This document shows, one piece after another, positions 36,207 through 46,110 of a stretch of DNA of 64,000 nucleotides. This DNA is from Phenylobacterium haematophilum (lineage in GTDB: Bacteria > Pseudomonadota > Alphaproteobacteria > Caulobacterales > Caulobacteraceae). The position numbers and the translations under genes are program-made. Positions within the stretch are counted from its first letter, which is position 1. Each line of letters starts with the position of its first letter. The notes under the pieces are model-generated. The model did no database searches and was not told the DNA's origin. It saw nothing but the letters and a program-made list of their open reading frames with translations. The stretch covers positions 1,091,433 to 1,155,432 of the forward strand of contig NZ_JACIDK010000001.1 of NCBI RefSeq assembly GCF_014196295.1. The letters are read 5' to 3'.

Positions 36207-36898
36207 GCCGCCGGCTTGGCCGGGCCCGGCTGGGTGAACTCGGCTTCGATGATGATCTCGACCGCGTCGCTGACGCCGAAGTTCGTGCCCGCGGCCGGCA
36301 CTCCGTAGGCGATCCCGAACTCCGAGCGCTTGATCTCGCCCTTGGCCGAGAAGCCGATGCGCGCGCCGCTCGGATCCATGCCGCCGGCCGCATAGCCGCC
36401 GTTGAAGGTCACATCCAGTGTCAGCGGCCGCGTCACGCCGTGGAGGGTGAAGTCGCCCGTGACCTTGGCGGTGTTGGCGCCGGTCGGCTCCACCTTGGTC
36501 GATTTGAAGGTGATGGTCGGAAACCGGCCCGCGTCCAGCCACTGCGGACCCGTAAGCTCGGCGTCAAAGTCCGGCTCATCCAGAGGGAAGTCCGTTTCGA
36601 GCGAATTCGGATCGACGGTCGCCTCCACGGACATGGCCGCGGGGTTGGCGGGATCGAAGTTCAGTTTGCCGGCGATGTCGGTGAAACGAGCCGTGTAGCG
36701 TGACAGACCCAGGTGATTGACCCGGAAGGTGACGCTGGCGTGGGTGTTGTCCAGCTTGTACTCGCCCGGAGGCGCCGTGTTCTGCACCGCCGGAGCGGCG
36801 GCCATCGGCGCGGCCGGCTCGGCCGCCTTTTTCTCGGCCTGCGGCTGCGAACAGGCGGCGACGGTAAGGGCGGCGAACGCCCAGGCGGCAAGCTTCAT
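36203..36898 (-). CDS. YceI family lipoprotein
   Basis: A 231-residue protein. ATG 36898 begins a lipoprotein signal (MKLAAWAFAALTVAACS, lipobox VAAC) and has AAAGGA upstream. After a Pro/Ala linker the YceI domain begins YKLDNTHASVTFRVNHLGLSRY and ends with AEFTQPGPA. YceI proteins are beta-barrels that bind long isoprenoids; E. coli YceI is periplasmic and base- or osmo-induced. Membrane anchoring and isoprenoid binding are inferred from family. Confidence 0.9.
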   Translation of the reverse strand: MKLAAWAFAALTVAACSQPQAEKKAAEPAAPMAAAPAVQNTAPPGEYKLDNTHASVTFRVNHLGLSRYTARFTDIAGKLNFDPANPAAMSVEATVDPNSLETDFPLDEPDFDAELTGPQWLDAGRFPTITFKSTKVEPTGANTAKVTGDFTLHGVTRPLTLDVTFNGGYAAGGMDPSGARIGFSAKGEIKRSEFGIAYGVPAAGTNFGVSDAVEIIIEAEFTQPGPAKPAA

Positions 36899-37022
36899 GA
36901 GTCCGGTCCTTTGAGTGTGTCTGGCCACAACTGAGCGTCGCACCAGCCCGGCTGGCGCGCCAACGGAAATCGCCGCCCCGCCCCATTGCGCGAGCAAGCG
37001 AAACGGAACAAACCATGACCTC

Positions 37023-37916
37023 ATGATCCGTATCGGCGTGGACTTCGGCGGCACCAAGATCGAGGCTGCGGCATTGGACGCGCAGGGCCGCTTCCAGGCC
37101 CGCGTGCGCGGCGCCTCGCCCCGTGACTACGCCGCCGGGCTGGAAGCGGTTCGGGAGTTGGTCAGCGAGGCCGAGCGCCAGGCCGGAGTGAAGGGAGCCC
37201 GCATCGGGGTCGGCGGCCCCGGCTCGCCTTCCCCGGCCACCGGCCTGATGCGCAACGCAAATTCCACTGAGTTGAACGGCCACCCTTTTCCGACCGACCT
37301 CGCCCGCGTGCTGGAGCGCCCCATCCGCTACGCCAACGACGCCAACTGTCTGGCGCTGTCGGAGGCCGTCGACGGCGCCGCGGCCGGCCGCCACGTGGTT
37401 TTCGCTGCGATCCTGGGCACCGGCTGCGGCGCGGGCGTTGCGGTCCACCGTGCGATCCTCGAAGGCCGCAACGCCTTCGCCGGCGAGTGGGGGCATATGC
37501 CCCTGCCCTGGCCGACCGACGCCGAGCATCCTGGTCCATCCTGCTGGTGCGGGCGGCACGGCTGCATGGAGCTGTGGGTCTCGGGCCCCGGCCTCGCCAA
37601 GGATCACGGCGGCGGATTGTCCGCCGAGCAGGTCGTGCAAGCGGCCCGAAGCGGCGAACTCTCAGCCGCCGACGCCCTGGAGCGCTATGTCGACCGCCTG
37701 GCACGCGGGCTGGCGGTGGTCTGCGACGTGCTCGATCCCGACGTCATCGTCCTCGGCGGCGGGATGTCGAATGTCGGCGAACTCTACGAGCGGCTGCCCG
37801 CCGCCATCGCGCCCCTGGTGTTCTCCGACGTCTTCGAGACCGAGATCCGGCCGGCCATGCACGGAGATTCATCGGGCGTGCGGGGCGCGGCCTGGCTGTG
37901 GCCGTTGTCGCCATGA
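37023..37916 (+). CDS. ROK family sugar kinase
   Basis: A 297-residue protein with the phosphate loop RIGVDFGGTKIEAAALD at residues 3-19, the catalytic YANDANCLALSEA (Asp), and the ROK zinc motif CWCGRHGCMELWVSGPG. It phosphorylates a hexose such as fructose, glucose or N-acetylglucosamine; the exact sugar is not readable. Its stop overlaps the dinB start by 4 bases (ATGA), an odd partner for a sugar kinase. Confidence 0.92.
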   Translation: MIRIGVDFGGTKIEAAALDAQGRFQARVRGASPRDYAAGLEAVRELVSEAERQAGVKGARIGVGGPGSPSPATGLMRNANSTELNGHPFPTDLARVLERPIRYANDANCLALSEAVDGAAAGRHVVFAAILGTGCGAGVAVHRAILEGRNAFAGEWGHMPLPWPTDAEHPGPSCWCGRHGCMELWVSGPGLAKDHGGGLSAEQVVQAARSGELSAADALERYVDRLARGLAVVCDVLDPDVIVLGGGMSNVGELYERLPAAIAPLVFSDVFETEIRPAMHGDSSGVRGAAWLWPLSP

Positions 37917-39181
37917 GCGCCCTCTGCCGCGACTGCTTCAAGCGCAGCCAGTTCGAACGCCGCTGCCCGGCCTGCGGCTCGCCGCGGATCGTGGCGCACA
38001 GCGAACTCGAGGCGCTTTCCATCGCCCATATGGACTGCGACGCCTTCTACGCCTCTGTGGAGAAGCGCGACGATCCTTCGCTGCGCGACCAGCCGGTGAT
38101 CGTCGGAGGCGGCAAGCGCGGCGTGGTCACCACATGCTGCTACATCGCCCGCATCAGCGGCGTGCGCTCGGCCATGCCGATGTTCAAGGCTCGCCAGCTC
38201 TGCCCCCAAGCGGTGATCCTCAAACCGGATTTCACCAAGTACCGCACGGAGAGCCGGCGGATCATGGAGATGGTGCGCGACCTCACCCCGCTGGTTCAGC
38301 CGCTTTCGCTCGACGAGGCGTGGATAGACCTCTCGGGCACCGATCGCCTTCACCGCGGGCCGCCCGCCGAAATCCTGGCCCGGCTGCAGGCGAAGATGGA
38401 GGCCGAGATCGGCATCACCGTCTCGATTGGCCTGGCGCCCAACAAGTTCCTCGCCAAGATCGCCTCCGACCTCGACAAGCCGCGCGGGTTCTCGGTGATC
38501 GGCGCGGCCGAGGCGCAGAGCTTCCTGGCGTCCAAGCCGGTCGGCATCATCCCCGGCGTCGGGCCAGCCATGATCAAGTCGCTGGAAGGCGCGGGTTTCA
38601 GCAAGGTCGGCGACCTGGCCCGCGCCGACGTCAAGGTTCTGGCGCGGCGCTTCGGCGCCCAGGGCCTGCGGCTGCACGATCTGGCGCACGGGCGCGACAA
38701 CCGCACCGTCAATCCGAACGAGGAACGCAAGGGCATCAGCGCCGAGACCACCTTCAACGAAGATCTTTCCTCGCGCTCGGACCTGGAAGACAAGCTCGCT
38801 CCGCTCTGCGAGCGGGTGGCCCGCCAAGCCCGCGCCGGCGGCGTCGCCGGCCGGGTCGTGACGCTGAAGTTGCGTCGCACCGACTTCAAGATCATCACCC
38901 GCCGCCGGGCGCTGCCCGTGCCGACCCAGACAGCCAAAACCTTGTTCGCCGTGGGCCGCGAACTCCTGGCCAAGGAAGTCGACGGACGGCCCTGGCGGCT
39001 GATCGGCATCGGCATGGCGGACCTGATCGACGCCGACGCCGTAGAGCACGACTTTTTCGCCGGCGCCGAGCAGAAGGCGCTGGTGGAGGAACGCGCCGTG
39101 GATAGGCTACGAGCGCGATTCGGCCCCAATGCAATCACCTCCGGGCGAGCGTTGGGGGCGAGACGCACCTCCCATGATTGA
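37913..39181 (+). CDS. dinB: DNA polymerase IV (DinB) with N-terminal zinc-finger-like extension
   Basis: A 422-residue Y-family polymerase for translesion synthesis. The catalytic acids are in HMDCDAFYASVE and LSLDEAWIDLSGT. The thumb HhH is in VGIIPGVGPAMIKSLEGAG, and the little-finger domain covers ~260-370. Before the polymerase start there is a ~38-residue extension with Cys5, Cys8, Cys18 and Cys21 (CRDC and CPAC), which looks like a zinc knuckle. I see no clear C-terminal clamp-binding QLxLF motif. No LexA box is visible; the gene is coupled to the ROK kinase. Confidence 0.93.
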   Translation: MSALCRDCFKRSQFERRCPACGSPRIVAHSELEALSIAHMDCDAFYASVEKRDDPSLRDQPVIVGGGKRGVVTTCCYIARISGVRSAMPMFKARQLCPQAVILKPDFTKYRTESRRIMEMVRDLTPLVQPLSLDEAWIDLSGTDRLHRGPPAEILARLQAKMEAEIGITVSIGLAPNKFLAKIASDLDKPRGFSVIGAAEAQSFLASKPVGIIPGVGPAMIKSLEGAGFSKVGDLARADVKVLARRFGAQGLRLHDLAHGRDNRTVNPNEERKGISAETTFNEDLSSRSDLEDKLAPLCERVARQARAGGVAGRVVTLKLRRTDFKIITRRRALPVPTQTAKTLFAVGRELLAKEVDGRPWRLIGIGMADLIDADAVEHDFFAGAEQKALVEERAVDRLRARFGPNAITSGRALGARRTSHD

Positions 39182-39332
39182 GGGGCGCCATGTTCCCCCG
39201 CATTCGGGGTGACAAAAACGCACGGTTAGACGGGTTGGGGCCTTTGGGCGACATTTCAACCCTTCCATACGGCAGCCTTTTCCATATCTAATCCATTGTA
39301 GAGAGGGCTGCTGCCCTCAGGAGACCTGTTCG

Positions 39333-39662
39333 ATGGCCGAGCGCAAGCAAGGTGATCAAGATACGGGCGTCCGGTCGACGGTCATCACTCAGACCAAGCC
39401 GAAGACGCAAAAGCCGTCGATGTATCGCGTGCTCATCCTGAATGATGACTACACGCCGATGGAATTCGTCGTCTACGTGCTTGAGCAATACTTTAACAAG
39501 TCGCGCGAAGACGCGACGCGGATCATGCTGCACGTTCACCAACATGGTGTCGGTGTCTGCGGCGTGTTCACATACGAAGTGGCGGAAACAAAGGTGGCCC
39601 AGGTCGTTGATACCGCCCGCCGGCATCAGCACCCGCTACAATGCACAATGGAAAAGGATTGA
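39333..39662 (+). CDS. clpS: ATP-dependent Clp protease adaptor ClpS
   Basis: A 109-residue N-recognin. A disordered N-terminal tail (residues 1-28) precedes [22 protein letters not shown], the N-degron pocket, and [21 protein letters not shown]. It delivers N-degron proteins to ClpAP. CAGGAG lies upstream of the ATG. It is followed by clpA after 6 bp, as in Caulobacter. Confidence 0.97.
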   Translation: MAERKQGDQDTGVRSTVITQTKPKTQKPSMYRVLILNDDYTPMEFVVYVLEQYFNKSREDATRIMLHVHQHGVGVCGVFTYEVAETKVAQVVDTARRHQHPLQCTMEKD

Positions 39663-39668
39663 GGCCCA

Positions 39669-41990
39669 GTGCCGTCATTCTCGCGCCAGCTTGAAGAATC
39701 TCTCCACCGCGCGGTGGCTTTCGCAAACCAGCGTAAGCACGAGTACGCGACGCTAGAGCACCTGCTGCTCGCCCTCATCGACGATGAGGACTCGGCTGGT
39801 GTGATGCGCGCGTGCGACGTGGACCTGGCGGCCTTGCGCACCACTCTCACCAATTACGTGGACAACGAGCTCCGCTCCCTGGTCGTCGACGACGGCGAGG
39901 ACGCCAAGCCGACCTCGTCGTTCCAGCGCGTGATCCAGCGCGCCGTGATTCACGTCCAATCCTCGGGCCGCGAGGAAGTGACCGGAGCCAATGTGCTCGT
40001 GGCCATCTTCTCCGAGCGCGAGAGCCACGCCGCCTATTTCCTGCAAGAGCAGGACATGACGCGGTACGATGCTGTGAACTACATCGCCCATGGCATCGCC
40101 AAGAAGGCCGGGGCCGACCAGCCCAAGACGGTCAAGGGCGCTGAAGACGAGGACAAGCCCGCGGTGAAGACCGGCGGAGAGGCCCTTGAGGCCTACTGCG
40201 TCAACCTCAACGAGAAGGCCAAGCAGGGTAAGGTCGACCCGCTGATCGGACGCGCGGCGGAAGTCGAGCGCTGCATTCAGATCCTGTGCCGCCGCACCAA
40301 AAACAACCCGTTGCTGGTCGGCGACCCGGGCGTCGGCAAGACTGCCATCGCCGAAGGCCTGGCCCGCAAGATCATCAACAACCAGGTCCCGGAAGTCCTG
40401 GCCGGCGCGACGATCTTCTCGCTCGACATGGGCTCGCTGCTGGCCGGCACCCGCTATCGCGGCGATTTCGAAGAGCGCGTGAAGCAGGTCGTCAAGGAGC
40501 TGGAAAACCACCCCGACGCGATCCTGTTCATCGACGAGATTCACACGGTGATCGGCGCCGGCGCGACCAGCGGCGGGGCGATGGACGCCTCCAACCTGCT
40601 GAAGCCCGCCCTGGCCTCAGGCACCCTGCGCTGCATGGGCTCGACGACCTACAAGGAGTTCCGTCAGCACTTCGAGAAGGATAGGGCCCTGGTCCGGCGC
40701 TTCCAGAAGATCGACGTGAACGAGCCGACGATCGAGGACACCATCAAGATCCTCAAGGGTCTGAAGACCTACTATGAGGAGTTCCATAAGCTCCGCTACA
40801 CCAATGACGCCATCAAGTCGGCGGTGGAGCTGTCGGCCAAGTACATCACCGACCGCAAGCTGCCGGACAAGGCCATCGACATCATCGACGAGGCCGGCGC
40901 CAGCCAGATGCTGCTGCCCGAGGGCAAGCGGAAGAAGACCATCGGCGTGAAGGAGATCGAGACGGTTGTCGCCAAGATCGCCCGTATCCCGCCGAAGTCG
41001 GTCTCCAAGTCCGACACGGTGGCGCTGAAGGAGCTCGAGGTCGATCTGAAGCGCGCGGTCTACGGCCAGGACGACGCGATCGAGCAACTGTCCGCCGCCA
41101 TGAAGATGGCGCGGGCGGGCCTGCGCGACGCGAACAAGCCGATCGGCTGCTACCTGTTCTCGGGCCCCACCGGCACCGGCAAGACCGAGACCGCCCGCCA
41201 GCTGGCCTCGACCATGGGCATCGAGCTCCTGCGCTTCGACATGTCGGAGTACATGGAGCGCCACACGGTCAGCCGCCTGATCGGCGCGCCTCCCGGCTAT
41301 GTCGGCTTCGACCAGGGCGGCCTGCTGACCGACGCCGTCGATCAGCACCCGCACGCGGTCGTGCTGCTGGACGAGATCGAGAAGGCTCACCCGGACGTCT
41401 TCAACATCCTGCTGCAGGTCATGGACCACGGCGTCCTGACCGACGCCAACGGCAAGAAGGTCGACTTCCGGAACGTGGTCCTGATCATGACCACCAACGC
41501 CGGCGCCTCTGACGCCCAGCGCAACGCCATAGGCTTCGGCCGCGGCAAGCAGGACGATGAGGTGGACGAGGCTCTGAAGCGCCTGTTCACGCCGGAGTTC
41601 CGCAACCGTCTGGATGCGGTGGTCCAGTTCAAGCCGCTGACCCAGGAGATCATCCGCCAGGTGGTCCAGAAGTTCGTCATGCAGCTGGAAGCCCAACTCG
41701 CCGATCGTCATGTCACGATCGAAACGACGGAAGAAGCGGCAGACTGGCTGGCCAAGAACGGCTTCGACGAGCTCTACGGCGCCCGGCCGCTGGCCCGGGT
41801 CATCCAGGAGCACATCAAGAAGCCGCTGGCCGACGAGATCCTGTTCGGCAAGCTGGTCAAGGGCGGCCACGTCAAAGTGGTCCTCAAGGACAGCAAGCTG
41901 GGCTTCGAGATCGAAGGCGACGACCGCGAACCGGGCGCCCCGATCATCGAGGATCCAGCCGAGGACGCCGCTCCCGAGCTGGCCGACTAA
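39669..41990 (+). CDS. clpA: ATP-dependent Clp protease ATP-binding subunit ClpA
   Basis: A 773-residue AAA+ unfoldase partner of ClpP. The double Clp-N repeat covers residues 1-~150 ([33 protein letters not shown]). D1 has Walker [10 protein letters not shown] at ~218 and Walker [11 protein letters not shown]2 has Walker [10 protein letters not shown] at ~499, [13 protein letters not shown], and the ClpP-docking IGFG loop (NAIGFGRGK). The start is GTG. A strong terminator follows. Confidence 0.97.
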   Translation: MPSFSRQLEESLHRAVAFANQRKHEYATLEHLLLALIDDEDSAGVMRACDVDLAALRTTLTNYVDNELRSLVVDDGEDAKPTSSFQRVIQRAVIHVQSSGREEVTGANVLVAIFSERESHAAYFLQEQDMTRYDAVNYIAHGIAKKAGADQPKTVKGAEDEDKPAVKTGGEALEAYCVNLNEKAKQGKVDPLIGRAAEVERCIQILCRRTKNNPLLVGDPGVGKTAIAEGLARKIINNQVPEVLAGATIFSLDMGSLLAGTRYRGDFEERVKQVVKELENHPDAILFIDEIHTVIGAGATSGGAMDASNLLKPALASGTLRCMGSTTYKEFRQHFEKDRALVRRFQKIDVNEPTIEDTIKILKGLKTYYEEFHKLRYTNDAIKSAVELSAKYITDRKLPDKAIDIIDEAGASQMLLPEGKRKKTIGVKEIETVVAKIARIPPKSVSKSDTVALKELEVDLKRAVYGQDDAIEQLSAAMKMARAGLRDANKPIGCYLFSGPTGTGKTETARQLASTMGIELLRFDMSEYMERHTVSRLIGAPPGYVGFDQGGLLTDAVDQHPHAVVLLDEIEKAHPDVFNILLQVMDHGVLTDANGKKVDFRNVVLIMTTNAGASDAQRNAIGFGRGKQDDEVDEALKRLFTPEFRNRLDAVVQFKPLTQEIIRQVVQKFVMQLEAQLADRHVTIETTEEAADWLAKNGFDELYGARPLARVIQEHIKKPLADEILFGKLVKGGHVKVVLKDSKLGFEIEGDDREPGAPIIEDPAEDAAPELAD

Positions 41991-42015
41991 CCCGCTTCAA
42001 AGGCCTGAAAATGCG

Positions 42016-42045
42016 AAACCCCGGAGCTTCGGCTCCGGGGTTTTT
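42016..42045 (+). terminator. Rho-independent terminator of clpSA
   Basis: AAACCCCGGAGC pairs with GCTCCGGGGTTT around a TTCG tetraloop, followed by TTTTT. Confidence 0.95.
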
Positions 42046-42065
42046 CTTTGCTGCGGCTTTAGGGC

Positions 42066-42503
42066 CTAGGAGATCTTGGCCGCGATCTGCTCGGCCAGCG
42101 CCTTCAGCTCGGCCGGATCGGCCATGCCGCCGGCGCCATGACGGCCAAGCTCGAGGCCCGCCCAGCGCGGAATGATGTGAAAGTGCAGATGGTAGATCGT
42201 CTGGCCCGCCGGCGCGCCGTTGTACTGGGCGACCATAATGCCGTCGGGGTTCAGCGCCGAGCGCACCGCTCGGGTGATGCGCTGGACACCAAGCATGAGC
42301 GGGGCCAGCACCTCCGGCTCGACCTCCAGCAGATTGCGCGCCTGAGAGTGCTTGGGGATCACCAGGGTATGGCCCCTGGACTGCGGGAAGACATCCATAA
42401 AGGCGAGGATCTCGCCGTCTTCGAAAACCTTCGCCGCCGGAGCCTCGCCGCGCAGAATCTTGGCGAAGATGTTGCCGTCCTCGTAGGTCCCGTCCAGGCT
42501 CAT
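42066..42503 (-). CDS. HIT family (HINT-type) protein
   Basis: A 145-residue protein. It begins with a HINT-like NIFAKILRGEAPAAKVFED, continues with DVFPQSRGHTLVIPKHSQARNL, and has the catalytic triad HLHFHIIPRW. HINT proteins hydrolyse adenosine phosphoramidates and aminoacyl-AMP. ATG 42503 has GAAGGAGCG upstream. It is convergent to clpA and divergent from the acyl-CoA synthetase. Confidence 0.94.
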   Translation of the reverse strand: MSLDGTYEDGNIFAKILRGEAPAAKVFEDGEILAFMDVFPQSRGHTLVIPKHSQARNLLEVEPEVLAPLMLGVQRITRAVRSALNPDGIMVAQYNGAPAGQTIYHLHFHIIPRWAGLELGRHGAGGMADPAELKALAEQIAAKIS

Positions 42504-42655
42504 GGGGCGCTCCTTCAAACTCGTCGCACGGTGGTAGCGCATTGCCCCGGATGACGGAACACGGGCGTTGAGCGCGCTACGGGTTTACGCCTCCTCGCCT
42601 TACGATAACCTGCTCTCACAGACGGCCAGCAAAGGCCGCGGAGGGAGGGTAAGCG

Positions 42656-44194
42656 ATGTATCTCGCCGATCACGCCCGGCTGACGCCCGACAAGCCAGCC
42701 ATGATTTCGGCCGACACCGGCCGGGCAGTCACGTTCGCAGAACTGAACGAACGGTCGAACCGCCTAGCGCAATTCCTTTACGCCCAAGGCCTGCGCCGTG
42801 GCGATCACATCGCGGTTCTGATGGAGAATAACCTAGCGTTCATGGAGCCGGTCTGGGCGGCGTTCCGTTCGGGCCTCTATGTCACGACCATCAACCGCTA
42901 CCTCCCCGCGGACGAGGCCGCCTATATCGCCAGCGACTGCGGGGCGAAGGCGCTTATCACTTCCTACGCCAAGCGCGATACGGCGGCCGAACTCCTCGAC
43001 CTGATCCCGAACTGCCCGATCCGTCTGATGGTCGGTGGAGTGATCCCAGGCTGGGCGTCATATGAGGACGCTGTCGCGTCGTGCTCGCCTGAGCCATTGG
43101 CCCAGGAGTGGATGGGCGATTCCATGCTCTACTCGTCGGGCACCACTGGACGCCCGAAGGGAATCCTTCGCCCCCTGCCCGAGATCACGCCGGCGGAGGG
43201 GTTCGAGACGCGTCAGGCGTCCAACCGCTACGAACTGTCGGCGCAGTCGGTCTACCTGTCGCCCGCCCCGCTCTATCACGCCGCGCCGCTGGCCTATGTG
43301 CTGACGGTTCAATCCTTCGGCGGCACGGTGGTGATGATGGAGCGCTTTGATCCCGAGCAGGCGCTGCATCTGATCGAGAAACACCGGGTCACCCACAGCC
43401 AGTGGGTCCCGACCATGTTCGTGCGCATGCTGAAACTCCCACCAGAGGTTCGCACTCGCTACGACCTTTCCAGCCACAAGGTCGCTGTCCACGCGGCCGC
43501 GCCCTGCCCGGTCGAGGTCAAGCGCCAGATGATCGAGTGGTGGGGTCCGATCCTCTACGAGTACTACGCGGGCACGGAAGCTTCGGGCTCAACCTTCATC
43601 ACCAGCGAAGACTGGCTCAAGCATCCTGGCTCGGTCGGCCGCGCGGCGTTGGGCGTCCTGCACATCTGCGACGAAGACGGCAATGAGCTGCCGGTCGGCG
43701 AGACGGGCCTCGTCTATTTCGAGCGCGAGGCGCCGACCTTCGAGTACCACAACGACCCGGCCAAGACCGCCTCGGCCCGCCACCCCAAGCACCCGAACTG
43801 GAACGCCCTGGGCGACGTCGGCTATCTCGACGAAGACGGCTATCTCTACCTAACCGACCGCAAGGCCTTCATGATCATCTCCGGCGGGGTGAACATCTAT
43901 CCGCAGGCCATTGAGGACGCCCTAGTCACCCACCCCAAGGTCGCGGACGTGGCCGTTTTCGGCGTACCTGACCCTGAGATGGGCGAAGCGGTGAAGGCGG
44001 TGATCGAACCCGCGCCCGGCCAGGCCCCGAGCGACGACCTGGCGGCCGAATTGATGACCTATGCCCGCGAGCGCCTGGCCCACTATATGGCGCCGCGCTC
44101 CATCGACTTCATCCAAGAGATGCCGCGTCTGCCGACCGGGAAGCTCTACAAGCGTATCCTGCGCGACGCCTACTGGCAGGATCGCAAGATCTGA
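42656..44194 (+). CDS. AMP-dependent acyl-CoA synthetase
   Basis: A 512-residue adenylate-forming enzyme. The P-loop is SSGTTGRPKGILRP (~160-173), A5 is YEYYAGTEASG, A7 is LGDVGYLDEDGYLYLTDRKAF, and the final Lys is in PRLPTGKLYKRILR. It activates a carboxylic acid to its CoA ester; the acid is not known. GAGGGAGGGTAAG precedes the ATG. It stands alone between HIT and the GNAT operon. Confidence 0.93.
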   Translation: MYLADHARLTPDKPAMISADTGRAVTFAELNERSNRLAQFLYAQGLRRGDHIAVLMENNLAFMEPVWAAFRSGLYVTTINRYLPADEAAYIASDCGAKALITSYAKRDTAAELLDLIPNCPIRLMVGGVIPGWASYEDAVASCSPEPLAQEWMGDSMLYSSGTTGRPKGILRPLPEITPAEGFETRQASNRYELSAQSVYLSPAPLYHAAPLAYVLTVQSFGGTVVMMERFDPEQALHLIEKHRVTHSQWVPTMFVRMLKLPPEVRTRYDLSSHKVAVHAAAPCPVEVKRQMIEWWGPILYEYYAGTEASGSTFITSEDWLKHPGSVGRAALGVLHICDEDGNELPVGETGLVYFEREAPTFEYHNDPAKTASARHPKHPNWNALGDVGYLDEDGYLYLTDRKAFMIISGGVNIYPQAIEDALVTHPKVADVAVFGVPDPEMGEAVKAVIEPAPGQAPSDDLAAELMTYARERLAHYMAPRSIDFIQEMPRLPTGKLYKRILRDAYWQDRKI

Positions 44195-44206
44195 ACGGGG
44201 CGACCA

Positions 44207-45367
44207 TCAGCCCTGGCGGAACGGCGAGTACTCCTCGGCCAGCCACTCCATCTCGCCATTCACGGCCTCCCGTTCGCGACGCAGGAAGTCGTCCACCGGG
44301 CCGCGCAGCCGGGTGTCGGAGATGTGGTGGGCCGAGTAGACGGGCGCCGGCAGATAGCCGCGGGCGATCTTGTGCTGGCCCTGAGCACCGGCCTCGACGC
44401 GCGCCAGCCCCTTCTCGATCGCCCATTCGATAGCCTGGTAGTAGCAGAGCTCGAAGTGCAGGAAGGGCACGTCCTCTATGCAGCCCCAGTTGCGGCCGTA
44501 GAGACAGTCCTCGCCGATAAGGTTCAGCGCCCCGGCGATCCAGCGGCCGCCGCGACGCGCCATCACCAGCAGCACACGATCGGCCATGCGCTCGCCCAGC
44601 AGCGAGAAGAACAGCCGATTGAGATAGGGCCGCCCCCATTTTCGCGAACCGGTGTCCATGTAAAACGCGAAGAACGCATCCCAATGGTCCTCCGTGATGT
44701 CGGAGCCGGTCAGGGTGACGATCTCGACTTCGGCCTGCGCGTCGCGCCGCTCGCGGCGGATGGTCTTGCGGCGGCCTGACGACAGCGCTTCGAGAAACCC
44801 ATCAAAGTCGCCGTAGCCCTGGTTCAGCCAGTGATACTGCTGACCCTGGCGCTGCAGCAGTCCGTGATCGCCCAGCCAGTCCCACTCGCTTTGCGTCGGA
44901 AAGTTCACGTGCAGCGACGAGACCTCGTACCGCTCGCACACGGCCAGCGCGCCGCCCAAGAGGATGCGGCGCGCGTCCTCAAGGTCGCAGTCGGGCCGAA
45001 CCAGCAGCCGCGGCCCAGTGACCGGACTGAACGGCGCCGCCGAGATCAGCTTCGGATAGTACTGCCCGCCCGCCCGCTCATAGGCGTCGGCCCAGGCATG
45101 ATCGAAGACGTATTCGCCCTGGCTGTGAGACTTCAGATAGAGCGGCATGACCGCGGCCACCTGGCCGGCCTCGTCCTCGACCGCCAGATGCTGCGGCCCC
45201 CAGCCGGTGCGCTCGACCGCGCATCCCGCCGCTTCGGCGATATCCAGGAAGTCGAAGGCGACGAATGGGTTGCCGCGATGGTCCGGATGGCCGGCGCAGG
45301 CATCCCAGGCCTCGCGCCCGATCTCGGCGATTCGGCGGCTGATCTGCACCGCCGGCTTCAGCTTCAC
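44207..45367 (-). CDS. GNAT family N-acetyltransferase (COG3146, DUF482/FemAB-like)
   Basis: A 386-residue protein of the COG3146 type, related to peptidoglycan peptide-bridge FemAB enzymes. Characteristic pieces are SWGCIE-like GRNWGCIEDVPFLHFELCYYQAIEWAIE and RVEAGAQGQHKIARGYLPAPVYSAHHI near the end. The acceptor is unknown. The start is GTG, overlapping the GDPD stop by 4 bases. It is the last gene of a ridA-GDPD-GNAT operon. Confidence 0.88.
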   Translation of the reverse strand: MKLKPAVQISRRIAEIGREAWDACAGHPDHRGNPFVAFDFLDIAEAAGCAVERTGWGPQHLAVEDEAGQVAAVMPLYLKSHSQGEYVFDHAWADAYERAGGQYYPKLISAAPFSPVTGPRLLVRPDCDLEDARRILLGGALAVCERYEVSSLHVNFPTQSEWDWLGDHGLLQRQGQQYHWLNQGYGDFDGFLEALSSGRRKTIRRERRDAQAEVEIVTLTGSDITEDHWDAFFAFYMDTGSRKWGRPYLNRLFFSLLGERMADRVLLVMARRGGRWIAGALNLIGEDCLYGRNWGCIEDVPFLHFELCYYQAIEWAIEKGLARVEAGAQGQHKIARGYLPAPVYSAHHISDTRLRGPVDDFLRREREAVNGEMEWLAEEYSPFRQG

Positions 45368-46110
45368 GCCTCGAAACCCTCAAAGATCAGGTTGTCGCAG
45401 TAGTCTTTCACCGCATCCCATTGCGCAGGTTCTCTCACCGTCCAGGCGACGACCGGCACCCCCTCCTCGCGGAACCTCGCAGCCCGCTCGTCCGGCAGCA
45501 TGCCGATATGCAGCGCCAGGAAGTGCGGGCGCGCGATCGAGACGTGCTCGAGCCGGGCGAAGGATTCGCGCTGCGCCTCGTTCATGCCCGGCGCCTGCTT
45601 GTAGTCGTAGCTGTCCAGGCCGCGCAGGACGCCCGGAAACCGATCGGCGAACCAGGCGTGCGAGTACGGATTGAAGCCGATGACGCAGGTCGGGCCGGCG
45701 TGATCGATCAGCAGTTCATGGACGCGCTGTTCCAGTGGCCCGACCTCGCCATAGGGCGTCTTCAGCTCAATGTGCACCATCGCCCGGCGGCCGATCAGGG
45801 CCAGGGTCTCGCGCAGGGTCGGGATCTTCTCGTCAGTGCCCTTGAGCGACAGTTCGGCGAGATCGGCGGCCGTCCGGTCGCGCAGCTTGCCCTCGACGCC
45901 GGTCATGCGCTTCAAGTCGTCGTCGTGGAAGACCATCGCCTCCCCGTCCGACGACAGATGAACGTCCAACTCGACGCCGTAGCCCGCCTCGCAGGCGGCC
46001 TGGAAGGCAGCCAGTGAATTCTCCGGTGCGCCGCCACGGGTCCAGAGGCCCCGGTGCGCCACCGGCGGGTGGAACAGCAGGTCCCAGGCTTCGCCGAACG
46101 GGTTGCTCAC
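45364..46110 (-). CDS. Glycerophosphodiester phosphodiesterase
   Basis: A 248-residue TIM-barrel enzyme that cleaves glycerophosphodiesters to glycerol 3-phosphate and an alcohol. VAHRGLWTRGGAPENSLAAF carries the first catalytic His, GYGVELDVHLSSDGEAMVFHDDDLKRMTG the metal-binding Glu-Asp and second His, and HIELKTP a further Glu. There is no signal peptide, so it is cytoplasmic. The GTG start at 46110 overlaps the ridA stop. Confidence 0.93.
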   Translation of the reverse strand: MSNPFGEAWDLLFHPPVAHRGLWTRGGAPENSLAAFQAACEAGYGVELDVHLSSDGEAMVFHDDDLKRMTGVEGKLRDRTAADLAELSLKGTDEKIPTLRETLALIGRRAMVHIELKTPYGEVGPLEQRVHELLIDHAGPTCVIGFNPYSHAWFADRFPGVLRGLDSYDYKQAPGMNEAQRESFARLEHVSIARPHFLALHIGMLPDERAARFREEGVPVVAWTVREPAQWDAVKDYCDNLIFEGFEA

